Assembly (NCBI GenBank): GCA_050309775.1
Contig: JBNRMV010000003.1
Span: 1 to 61,062, forward strand
Source of the DNA: DTU072 sp050309775
Lineage (GTDB): Bacteria; Bacillota; Clostridia; Christensenellales; DTU072
Length of the DNA: 61,062 bases
Direction of reading: 5' to 3'
Below are positions 18,801 to 28,800 of this stretch, piece after piece; within the stretch, counting starts at the first letter, position 1, and the number at the start of each line of letters is the position of its first letter. The notes below the pieces were generated by a model that ran no database searches, was not told the origin of the DNA, and saw only the letters and a list, made by a program, of their open reading frames with translations. Both the position numbers and the translations under genes were made by a program.

Positions 18801-19754
18801 CCCTACGGTTAGTTGAGCAAGGAAGTTAAAGGAATATTTTTTGACTTTCAATCCCTGAATAGTCGCTGAGTTGCCGTTTGAGATATCGTCCAAATCCCAT
18901 GAATGCGGCCAAAGCATGCCGCCCCATTCGCTGTACGGTGAGCCGGCTATGAGGAAATTCACAGCGTCGACAAATCCGTCGCCGTCAGAGTCAATATTCA
19001 GCCCTTGCAGGTCAAAATATTGTCTGCTTGCCAATACTGCGTTGTTCAATAGCGTGCGCTCTCTGGCGGCTCTGCTGGCTGCGCCTCTTCTTAATTGATA
19101 ATAGCTTCTGGGCTGCGCATCTCTATAAACAAATATTTGTTCGTTATTCAGAGGGTTTATGTTGTGGACCATTATTTTGCCGCCGGACAGTTTTTGGTAA
19201 TAGTCCGTCAGCGAATCGCTGGGTCCGCTCAGCATTCCGTCAATATGCTGGCGGTCAAGGTTGAGATTTTCTCCGGCAAAGCATATGTATATGACTATGT
19301 TCACAATGGTACGCCGTTCGTTTGGCGCCGCTTGTAACAATTGCGCAGGAGGAGAATTCTGGGGATAATGCGTAATCAAATCGGGATTGGCGGCAAAATC
19401 AATATCCGAATATACCATCTTTTGCAAAGATGCTTTTTGTTCGCCGCCGTTTATGTAGCGCACTCTTGTGGGGGTGGGTCTGCCGCCCTCATTGCGCGCA
19501 TAAACCAAATATCCGTTGTCACGCAGCAGAATATAACCGTCCTCGTCGTGAAGATAGTTGAAATTTTCGTCGCCGCTGGCATAGAAAGACACTTCGTTGC
19601 CGTCAGCCTCTATCATTGTTTGCGTAAAGGTATTGCGTCCGACTATCTCCGCGGACGGTTGTTGATAATAATACCCCTGAAAGGACAGCAGCGCAAGCAA
19701 AAGCAGCAACACTGCAAATGCCGTTATGGAACATAACTTATATGCTTTCTTCAT
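12822..19754 (-). CDS. Secreted M6-family metalloprotease with RCC1 repeats, Ig-like domains and dockerin
   Basis: A 2310-residue exported protein. A signal peptide covers residues 1-27. The M6 (immune inhibitor A-like) protease domain has the zinc site HEFAH at 322-326 extended to HEFAHVLGVPD. It is followed by a beta-sandwich region, a first set of RCC1-like repeats (about 725-955), an Ig-like group 2 domain (about 970-1040), a second RCC1 set (about 1048-1308), a second group 2 Ig-like domain, eight or nine Ig-like group 3 units (about 1405-2245) and a dockerin at the C terminus (about 2247-2308) with two calcium loops, DANADGIFDENDL and DYDSDREYTLSDF. It opens an operon behind a consensus promoter, with AAAGGAGG before the ATG. 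M6 proteases usually degrade host or environmental proteins. The RCC1 propeller in a secreted protease is unusual. Substrate unknown. Confidence 0.88.
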   Translation of the reverse strand: MKKAYKLCSITAFAVLLLLLALLSFQGYYYQQPSAEIVGRNTFTQTMIEADGNEVSFYASGDENFNYLHDEDGYILLRDNGYLVYARNEGGRPTPTRVRYINGGEQKASLQKMVYSDIDFAANPDLITHYPQNSPPAQLLQAAPNERRTIVNIVIYICFAGENLNLDRQHIDGMLSGPSDSLTDYYQKLSGGKIMVHNINPLNNEQIFVYRDAQPRSYYQLRRGAASRAARERTLLNNAVLASRQYFDLQGLNIDSDGDGFVDAVNFLIAGSPYSEWGGMLWPHSWDLDDISNGNSATIQGLKVKKYSFNFLAQLTVGLLAHEFAHVLGVPDLYHYDDPHVAVGNWDLMHFEADNPQFMTTHMRYKYLQVISENQIGVIDYNGVYSLKPTTVASSGDLVAYRINNAARPNEYFMVEYRNNNITGYDSSLPGSGLIVYRIKQGITGNSLAKKNDRNNPDELYIFRPRAITTGTEANNSLANLNKAFLSPSNPDFSSLGASLQEKPVSSYDPTTIYFTDGQNSGIVINALSINDDEIVFEVRLAGGNSVDDDYFTNKISLKNAALKNNSQFSGVYADMDVASGIALSNLNSIVVQLKTVDNRKTADIRLDKAKFAVSYNQNLRTFALRFVINNKGNSNLSSVFYDSDWLSFDEPSKMELYVVDSDNDIILLGSYTISQSEASWQSVQMTNIVFKPSVSASLRMTIGVQSDGKALISSIDINSLPTEITDVIAVSAGAYHMLVLKSDLKVTHFGSLEQNEHNVGSWSNIIKVAAGEYTSYGLDLMGRVFYAGSTAAAGVSEWTDIVDISAGKSHIAGVKSNGRAVALGSGTETLAVGTWENITAVACGDNFTAGLTKNGTVIIAGELENKQQAANWRNIVKIAAGDEHLLALDSKGRVFAVGKNREGNCEVSQYYDIIDIAAGFYQSVMLREDGIVFFAGANTNLTNNISQNLIYYNNDYVEVTSLLAPFAQKIMKIGESYQLNVLTLPQNSTYKKITYTSSDTAVAEVTDEGVITAKAAGVTVIDATHRGSALNVKINITVVAPYQSKAMIAAGDSHSVILDNNGTVTASGSNNKGQLNVNMWGNIKFIAAGGNTTVGIAPNGNVFVAGELQGLGAENWTNMKYIDVSSRTIIGINNDGVVFAVGDNNFRQVSAVAGLTGVAEVSASPTHTVIKNEAGLLEAYGNNSRGQLGVSNWRNILQVVAQEGFTLGLSEDGTLLYAGYSPYIENMSAVSQWYDIVAISASADHIVAVDNNGRVYAVGNNSFAQSSVQSMTQVGRIAAGGEHTIAINFDGTISGVGRNNDSRLVLPSVDELPEVPLTEVKFIASTFGVAVGKTKRTNLVFNAYNATDRKAENISYSSNLPSIATVDSQGYVTGIAVGDAIITATVRKSDGGQYTASVTVHVYDTVQSLSLLSAPTKKTYGYNERLDLLGGKISVTLDSGRNFVTAVTPEMIVGFDTATSQLGVREITLKESNGTLTFPITVVNTVKGVTISNMANMKTVYDYGDDIDLTGGWIEITRAYGEKQTDTMSNLFSNGTLEVFADTNILAATTVTLKYTDRIAEQAGITNIFYLSYEITVFDKVIGLTAEMDKTIFKYGEDIFGNGRLIVNMKSGIDIIEDIQQKDEIEEGVDSVITIENYDKYMLGEQIIKIRYDNPDFDIPLTFYPTLNIEVQDSIAQVEITSMMLEDAAVYDRTKSVDSSITVRVTFTGGAVIDVGYDGEKQMFANIILVFGEVSVGDSEGYAKVSMEIKVLERLNNVIQHNRKYYDNDLKVLGLGSINSLVFVGSSQFLYGENTDLMLEITTDSAATYRIKIADARLGIDNTLLTTQTVSFTLLGITATKDIIFQDYVTRIYTQHLNVSAIYGQPLQVTVYKTMASGADLVITDGWEAMNYNPYQEGLQQVTIKYMGIHTYTINVTVLNAIDSISVVSTPRTTYQIHEEIDLSDFSIILRFKKGDTEVVPYAPDKFSVTGFDKNIIGIQVVTITFDLTGDYWEYAFEVRNRIKRIEVNRELSKTLYTVGEDLDIILICVYENGDRTQITDEFVSNFDKSLIGQEQVVNIIYWGTYSTALIVEIIDAPREITIKAPTKKYYEYGETLSLEGGVLTITTQTGKRKIESLQAYRNYLSGYDPTPQTKGGQMITLTIPQYNVSASFIVFVKDKATSIMLEAKEGTSGIKVDRNNTRVLLENSATLATFSNMVSSYGTVYYKAGDNYLDLATNQNVFISSAIKVEIKNSEGALLEIFSVYVKGDANADGIFDENDLPMLGQTLLLGTDSALFYADYDSDREYTLSDFVNWVKKAEEQQRGTAQ

Positions 19755-19776
19755 GCATGCCTCCTTTGTTACTTAC

Positions 19777-19806
19777 ATTATAAATTGTAACTCTTCTTAG
19801 TGTCAA
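19777..19806 (-). promoter_or_regulatory. Consensus sigma-A promoter of the M6 protease operon
   Basis: On the minus strand TTGACA (19801-19806) and TATAAT (19777-19782) are both perfect and 18 bases apart. The start would be near 19770, giving a leader of about 15 bases that carries AAAGGAGG before the ATG at 19754. Confidence 0.85.
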
Positions 19807-19846
19807 TTTTTCTATTCTCCGTAGCTCATAATTTATTTTGACTTTC

Positions 19847-19890
19847 GCCTATCTGTAACCCAAAGTGTGGGGTTTGGGTTGCAGATAGGC
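19847..19890 (-). terminator. Long hairpin after the 6333-aa lipoprotein gene, possible terminator
   Basis: The arms GCCTATCTG-T-AACCCAAA and TTTGGGTT-G-CAGATAGGC form an 18-bp stem with one wobble pair and a loop of about eight bases. It begins six bases after the stop codon of the giant lipoprotein gene and precedes the next promoter. There is no T run on the minus strand, so it is an atypical terminator or an mRNA 3'-end protecting structure. Confidence 0.55.
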
Positions 19891-19895
19891 ATTTA

Positions 19896-22800
19896 TCATA
19901 GCGTTGTAATGTCCTGCACATTGTTGACAAAGGTATTCTCCAACCACAAGTCATAGGTATTTGTGGTCAGTGATTTTATGGCAACTCTGTTGCTGAGGAA
20001 GGAACTGTTTATGACGGTATATTCTGTCATTTCAAAGTACAGCGCATTGTCGGAAGTAAACTCAAAGCGGCTGCCTTCAATGTGAATGGTGTTGTTGAAA
20101 CATCTTATCGCCGTTGTGTTGTTGCGGTTAAATCTGCTGTTGACAACCTCCAACGCGCCTGCTGCGTTCAGGTATACAGCCGATGTAAAGCCCTCGATAT
20201 AGGTTCTGTCAATTCTCAACAAATCTCTGAAAGAGGGTGAAGAGTATATGGCGCTGGCATTTTGCGGTATGGCCACGCCGCCTGCGCCGAACACTTCGGT
20301 ATGCACCAAAGAACTTCTTCTGACTTCTATGGCGGAGGCATTGGCTCCGATATAGATTGAGTGGCTGTTTATTCTGCCGCCTATCTTTACGATGTCAAGA
20401 GTAAGCGCGCCTCTGCTTATTGTTACGCTTTCAAAAATCGTCACAATATGCCCTGCGTCTGACTTTACTATGTTCATTGTCCGCTCGTGGGTGTCCTCAA
20501 TGTCCGCATATTCTTCAAACTGTGCGTTTGCATCATAGCAACCGATAATTGTTATGCCGACATTCTTGTTGACAACAAGGTCGCCGTAGTTGCCGGGAGC
20601 AAGGTACCAAATCACAGAAGTTCCTTCGGTCAAAGCGTTGTAGTGCGTATCAAGCTCTGTTTTGTCATTTATGATGACAGCGCTCTCATTTGCTTTCCTT
20701 ATGGTATAAGTGCCGTTTATTACGGTTATGTTGTAGTTTCCGAACAGTACGGGGTTCATTGCCAGAACATCGTCTGATGGGATAGCCGCATTTAGGTAAT
20801 AAATCTTGTCGCCGTCATAAGAAGATTTGAAGCCTACGAACTCTATGTCATAATCTCCAACCATGTGTTTATTGGTGACATCGCTGTCGCAAACAAGGTA
20901 ACCGAACATCGAAGGCAGGTCGCTGCCGACAACACCGTCAAATGTAATGCTGCTGTTGAGCGCCTTTGTATTTTCCAGATATCCGCTTACGACTGTGCCG
21001 ATGTCTATGGTCAAATCCTTTTTCGTAATAGTGATTACTTGCGAATCAACAGTCCAAGACGGGTAGTTGTTGCCGCCGTTTATGACAGCGCTGAATATAT
21101 ATTCTCCCACATTTCTTATTGAGGTAACCGGTTGCCCTTCAAACAAATAGGTATACTCTATGCTGACTCCTGCTGGCAAGTCGCCGTTGGCGTCATGAAG
21201 TCCCGAACATTCGGGCATCAGCGCCGTCCCGCGGTATACCATCTCATTGGCAAAACTTTGGTTTATGGTCGCCCGTCTGATGCTGATAGTCGTCATAATG
21301 GTTGTATCCGCTTTCAACCGATAGTTGCGGTTCAGCAACGGGTCTATCAGGAGAGTTATTTCATATGTGCCTGCGGCTCTGGGTCTGGTGTTGGTTATCA
21401 TGCCGTTATTGTTCATGTCGGCATACCAATATGAGAATGAATAATATGTTTCTTCCACGGTGTCGCCGTACACTATTCTGGTGTCCCACGCTTGCGCTTT
21501 GGCTTTTATCAGCAACTGCTGTCTTTGTTCATACGGAGTAGAGGGCAAATTGTAGGCAGGATAGGATTCTTCAATGACTGAGTTGAGTATGTCTGTCATC
21601 TTTTGCAATGCAAAGATATTTGAATATACCGTTTGCATCAAGTTGTCAAAGGCTCTTGCCCTAGCCTCTTCTTCGGTGAAATTCGTGTTTTCTGTGTGCG
21701 CAAAGCTCAACATTGCGGCTTTTTCGTCCGGTGTTTGCGGCCAACCGATAATTTTTGCTTGCGGCAAGCCCGTCACCACCGGCATATGGTCCTCACCGTC
21801 ATATACATAACTTTTTTCTGTGACAGTATCGCCGGGCACTATTTCGTCCCAAACTAGGCTCTTGACTTCGGTAAGTATCAACGCCTTTTGATCGTCGCCA
21901 TATGTATCATAAAGCGGATAATATATTTGCAATATGGAAGCAAGCGCGTTTCTCAGCTTTAGTTGCGCTGTGCTATACACTTTTGCAAGCAGTTCTTCAT
22001 ATGCCAACGCTTTTACATTCTTTATAAACAATTCTCTTTCGCTGCCTGCCAACGATATATTGAGAATATATTCGTACTCCGCGTCAAGCATCAATTCTTT
22101 TTGTTCCATATCCCTCGGCCAGTTGCTTATAAGCGCATGTCCGACAAGTCCGGTCGGCACTATTTCTTCCCAAACAATTGACCTGGCTTCTATCAACATA
22201 GTTATGCGTACGGCTTCGGTTGCCTCATCAAAGTTGGGGAAACGGGTCAGGATAATTTCGTCAAGTCTGTTTTGCAGCGTAACTTTGCCGAGGTCATTTA
22301 CGACGGCAAACAAATTGTCATATGCCTGCGCCATCGCCTCTTTGTTGCTGCTGCCGCCCTCAAGTTGTTGTTTTGCTGCATTAAACAGCGCTTCTTTCTC
22401 TGTGTCGTTCTTCGGCCAGCCCGGCACCAATTGCGCGCCGCTTACTCCGTACGGAACTACCTCTTCCCAGACTATTGACTTCGCCATAAGCCGCATATTG
22501 GCTTTTGCTTCCTCGTCGGCGCTGTCGTACTGCGGGAAATTGTTGAGAAGCACGGCATTGTAACGGTTGGTTAATAATTCTTGCGCCGTCAAACTGACAT
22601 TGGAATAAAGCGTGTCATAAGCCGCTGCGCGCGCCCTTGCCGACACATTCGCGCCAAGGTGCTGATTGCCATAAACACGGAATTGATTGAAGAACAATCT
22701 GTTCTTTTCGTCGACCGTTTCCGGCCAATCGGGAATTTTTACCGAAACATTTGATGCTCCCGCTCCATACTCAAAGATAATATCCCTGGGGTCTATTTCT

Positions 22801-25800
22801 ATGGGGTTTATGACCAGTCTGAATATCTTTTCTCCGACGGTGTTATAATCGATGATTGTTATTCTGACATAATAAGCGCCGGCGTCTTTGTACGGTGTGG
22901 TACTGAATTCTTCAAAAGCGCCCATATTATACTTTTCTTCCGATAGATATTCGACTATGACTTCTCTGCCGAGGCGCAACTGTGTATAATTGCCCTGCTC
23001 GCGCAATACATCGGGCAGCACAGGCACAACTTCTATATACAAGCCGGTATATGTCTGTGTAAGCGGATACAGCGTGGATATGCTGTCGCTTATGTCAATC
23101 TTTTCGATGACTACCTCCAAATTCTTGCTTCTTGGGAATGAGGAAGTGTAATCTCTGTAATATCCATACAAGCTGTATGTGCCGGCTTTGTTTACATTTA
23201 TGCTGCGCAAATCCCAAAGCAACGGCACTTCAAAAGCGTTTTGTCTGCCATAGTTCATTATGGCTTTGGGAAGGTCGGACATCTTCAGCGGCTGACCCAG
23301 TTCAAGTTTCAGAATATTCGTGCCGTCATCGCTGTTAGTACGCAGTACCATGCTGTCATCTATATCGGAATACAAATATGTATGAAGCGGCAACTCAACC
23401 GTAAAGTACAACTGCTGGCTGCCGTTCAAGCCGCCTGCAAGTCTTTCGATATCGTCGTTTTCGTCTAAGAAAGTGTACACGCAAGTAAATACAACTTTTT
23501 TGTTGGCAATGTCCCAATATCTTTGAACTATATCAAATTCGTTGTAGCCGATGACTATATTGCCGTTGGCATCGCTGATGCTGAGCTGCACCAGGCTACT
23601 TGGCAGAAAATCAGCTTCGTTTTCTTTGCCTGCCTGATGAACGCCATAGGTATTTATGGCTGCTGTCAAGCTGTCATAATAGACCTTGCTGTTCAACTGT
23701 CCGTTGGCGTCGATTGCATAAAGTTTCGGGTCAATGACAATTATCTCAAAAATAATGTTCGGGTCATTTATTTGTCCCAACCTGCCGCGTACGCTGTATG
23801 TGCCTACCTCGGCGGTGCTTACTTGGCTGACATCGTTGGGCAAGAATTCCAACGGAACCTCGGACCAGTCTTCGGGCTGTCCGTAATCGGCAAAGTTGTA
23901 ATATAGTGAGCTGTATTTATTCAATTGGGTCATAAGGTCGACGCCTTTTATTAGGTATATTGTGCCGCCTTCAAGGTATCTTATTTCGTCAGAGCCCTCA
24001 ATACTTATGTCGATATGTCTTTTCTGAATAGGGAAGTTTATCCAGATGATTTCGCTTACGCATCTGAATCCGGCGGTAATGTACATGGCGTTCTCGCCGA
24101 TTGTGCCGGTAATAACTTCTGGAAGTTGTAGGTACTCCAGTCCGCGGCCTTCGGCAAACTGCCATGAGATATTTGTCAGCAATTTGGACTCCGAACCGTC
24201 TTCAAACTCTACTCTCACATGGTCGGGGAAGGATACCATGACATTGTACGGGTCAATCTTCTTTGTGGCTGTCAACACGCCGCCGCTCAAATTCGCCAAT
24301 ATGACGCCGCCTTGTCCCTGTTGGTTGACCTGCAATGTTCTTTCGACATGCTTTTCTAGGACATCCAGCTGTATTTTCCAGAAGCTAGTGCCCATCTGCG
24401 CCGTAGCGTCCATTCTTTGACCGTCAACGGTATAGCTGTTTATGCTGATATTTGACGGCGCCAAGCCTGCCAAAGTAATGGTCTTACCCATCAGATTCCA
24501 GTCTATGTCGCTTATGTCAAGCCTGTTGTTGAATACATCGTTCATGAACAGCGTTGATATTATGCCGTCTGCATAAGCCTCGGTGAACATAACCACCAAA
24601 GAATTGGGCAGCATATATGAGCCGGTATCGGTGTTGTAGATACTTTCATTCAGTGGGTCGACAGTAAGCAATTTGTTGTCGCCTATGTTGACGCCCAACG
24701 GATAGAGGTTCAATTCCTCGTCCAAAGACTCCAATGTATAGTTCGGGCTGTTTACATAGTACATTACGGGCTGGCGGTTGAGATAATGTACCGTTATGGT
24801 GATATTCTGCGAACCCTCGCCTAATCCCGGAGAAACCGTAGCAGTCATCTGCTCTCCGGCAACGCCCTCTTCGTCATATAGGAATTCGTATATCCTGCTC
24901 TCAAAGCTGACGCTGACTTCGCCTATGTAGCTGTACATTTCGCCGTCAATCTCTATGTCCGGGGTAAGTCCGGTAATGCTCCCATAGGCGGCAACCTTTG
25001 TCGGGATATACGGGCTGAGCGGGTCTATTACCAACTGGTTATAATAACTCACCACATCGGTAATTTCGTTGCCTGAATAAATGTTCAACGGACCATAGAA
25101 GTCCAGTTTTTCTATAATTATCTGTCTATTCTTGTAAAGGAGATTGTCAACTTCAAAGACATTTGTTTTGTAATCAAACTCACCGTCTTCGTTGTCATAC
25201 GCTTTGTAGGCGTTGCCGATGAAGATTTTTGCTATATCTCCGCCGTCTTCCAGTACTTCAAGGTCCCAGAATATATTGGTTCTGCCGTACTTTGTGTCAA
25301 CTTCGCGTTGTTTTCCCCAATGCTGCTCGGCAAGGTCAAGAGTATAAACCTCTACGGGGTCGCTAAGTTCGGAGTTATGCAAATCGTCAAAAAGTTCGGC
25401 TTTCTCAAGGGTATTCAATTCCGCTAAGTTATTATAAATTGCGCCGGCGGCGGTTTGACCTTTTTGGGTCTTGTATGCGACAATAGCCGCAGCCTTAATG
25501 GCTGTCACCGTGCCGCCTGCCTCCGCCAAGTCGTCATGTATTTGGCTCATGACAGCTTTTTCGTCGGGAATGCTTGCGCTATATACTGCGTCATAAACCA
25601 TTGCGCCCAATTGTTCGGGGGTGTACGGTATGACAATAGCGTCAAGCGCATTCTGAAGTACGGCTCTTTCGTCACCGCTCAAAAGGTCAAGTATGCAGTT
25701 TATGGAAAACGCTCTCAATTCATCTTCGGAATATCTCGGGTCAACGGAGGCAAGCTCGTCTTCAATTTCATGAGTCATATTGACTACTCTGTCCCAGCTA

Positions 25801-28800
25801 AGCGCTGCGGCGCGGCGCTCGTCATTGAATTGATATACCAATTCAAGCGCATACATTTCGCCAAGCAAGGCGCTCCGCAAGGTGTTTGCGGCGCTTTGGT
25901 CTACAAAGGTAAGCCATGCATTATGTTTGATGTCCAGCACTGCGCTTTCCAACCTATCTGCTATGGGCGCATAATTGTTAAGCGCGCGGTCGTATGCCAA
26001 AGCGTTTATTTCTTCATTTGTAATCTGTGTATTCTCTCCGTACACAACCGCCCAGATTGTATCCATGGTGTCAAGCTGGTTCTTGTCGGTATTCAGCATG
26101 GCTTCAAGGTCTCTGAATGCAAAGTGCTTGCTTTGTTCTGCGAACAGGCCATACACCGCCATGACCTCGTCCATAAGCTGTGCCAATCCCATCACCGGCA
26201 TTTGGTACAATTCTTCCCAGTTGTAAGCGTCTCTTTGGTCGGGGGTGAGCGAAGGATATTGCTCAATAGTCTGCGCCTTGCGGCTGACAAGCAAGCTGTA
26301 ATATACTTCTCTCTGCTCAAGCAATGCATACATAGCATTCCATGCCATATCCTTGAGCGTAACATTGTCGTCAGAAATGGTAAGAATGCCGTCCAGAATG
26401 TTTTCCAGCGCGTCAAGTTGCTCACCAAACAGTATTATCCATAAGCTGTTTTTCTTTATGGTATCAACAAGATTGGTTTCGGCTGCGGTTATTCTCGACG
26501 TCGCCTCATCCCAAAGCGTTTGGTAAAGCGTATCCAAAGCCTCTGCTTTCAGGGTCTCAATTATGGATGTGACAGAACTATGTAGTATGTTTTCCATAAG
26601 TTCTGCTTTATCTTGGTCGCTGTCAAGATTGTGGGCATAATACCTGCTCCACGCCTCCGCCTTGTATTTGTTTTCAAAAACTGCAAACCTAGACTGCAAT
26701 ACTCCGTCAAAATAATCGACGCTGGTACGGAGGTGAAGCTCTTTCAACCTGTACAACGCCTGCATCTTAATTATGTCTTCATCAATCTTTGTGTCATCGC
26801 CGTCAAAATGCACAATCAAATACCTTTGATATGCATAATTGTAGCACTGCGTAAGTTCGGTGCTGTACGGTTCGACGACTAATTCGTTATATACTGTCAC
26901 AAAGAAAGATGTTTCAAGCAAGATCATAAACATTTCGTTCAATCTGCTGTCCAATAGTTGGCTTTCCTGAGCGCCTAGTATGTTGTTACGGAAATCAACA
27001 TCGTCAAGAGCCGCAGCTTTCTGCACGACTTCAATGGGGAATATATCTCTGTACTTATTCCTAATGCTGTCCATCGCATTTCTTATCTGTGTGCTTCCGG
27101 CTGAATAATACGCATCCCATTCGGCTGCTTTTATTTGCTGTTTGACTGCTTCGTTCTCGTATTCAAGCTGCGCCGCAGCGACTTTTAAGGCAATGATGTC
27201 GGCTTCTTCAGGCACACGCTGTACAAGAATATCCAGCGCCATAGCTCGGTGAATCTTTTCGTTGGGGTCAAAGATCTCCATAAATATTTCGTCCATAAGC
27301 TGTTGCCTTTCGGCGTCGCTTTGGCTGTAAATTTCATCCCAAACCATGCTTTTTTTGTAGCTTACTACATAATACTCAAGCCTTTGGTCCTCAACAGCCG
27401 AACTCTCAGCATATTTTGTTTCTCTGAAAATTTCAAATGCTCTTGCTTTTGTGTATCGCTCATACATTTCATTCATGAGCGCTTTTCTTTGAGGGGAGGT
27501 TTCGTTCTTGTCAAGAAGTCTTTGCCAGCTTATAGCCTCGGCGTCTACTCCCAATTCTCTGCCCTCTCTGATAACTTGATTGAGCGTGCTGTCCATCGAC
27601 AACCTTTCCGCCGCCGACGACGCCATATATAGCTCGTACCAAAGCGTTGTTCTGACTTCGTCACCGTCCAGCGTACTCAATATCAGGTTCAGCGTTGTTG
27701 CGTCCTCTGTTCCTGAATAGAGCGCCAATAAGTAGTCAAATGCGCTTTGTTTTTGTTCGTCCAACATTTCTGTTGCTACGCTGTTTATGTAGTCGTCAAT
27801 CAGCGCATGCTCGTCTGTGGCTATCTTTGTTCTTGCCTCCAAAAGCAAATCCCATGCCGCCGGTTTGAGCATGCTGTCGGGCAGCAGTGCAACCATGTCC
27901 GGTGGATACAGTTTACGCTCAAGAAGGTATTCCCAAGCGTCCCGTTTCAAATCGTCCAAATATCTTTGATATATATCAGCCGTTGACGGCGCATAGTTCA
28001 TCAGCCTTCTTATGGTTTCTACAACAATACTCTGTTGTTTTGCGCCGGCCATTTGGGCAGCCACAACATTTTTCAGCTCTGTCAGCCCAACAGCTGTTTC
28101 GCCTATGCTTTCGGGATACAGCGTAATATAATCATATACCGCCGCATATCCGACATACTCTCCATTGCTATAACCATAATAGTACAATTGCAAATCATCC
28201 ATTAGGCTCTTGCGCGCCAGATCTGATGACAGAGAGTTGTAATAGCTTATCCAACCTCTGGAGTATTGCAACACGCCATTAACCGCAGGATTGAGATGAC
28301 TTCTCATTGTGGAAATCTGCTGAGATGTCGAATATCCTTCAAGCGCCATCCACGCTTTTTCCAGCACATCTTTGAGTAAAATGTAGTCCATGCTTTCGCT
28401 GGTTTCGCCATAGTTTTGGGCGCTTGCCGCCACCGTATTCCAGGCATTAAGGCTTTCTTTGCGATACGCCGCATCATAATGCCCTCTCATTTCCTTTGTG
28501 TATTCGTACATGCGCAACTCTTTGTACGCGTCGACGGCATAATAATATCTTTGGTATGTCGGAACGCCCAAATCCGCCGTGTCGGCATAAATCTCTATCA
28601 TGTCGTCCAGCCATTCTCCGGCGCCTTCAAGCAATCTCTGCCACACAATAGTATCTCTGGCAAATTGTTCCGTCGTTCCCGACGCCTCAACCTCGGCTCT
28701 GGTGTCGTCAATTGGGCTTGCCGCCTCGTGCGCTCTCTTTGCATACAAGTCGTCCCAATTCTTTTCTTTGCGCGCATTGCCCGCTAACCCGCCGTTAGCT

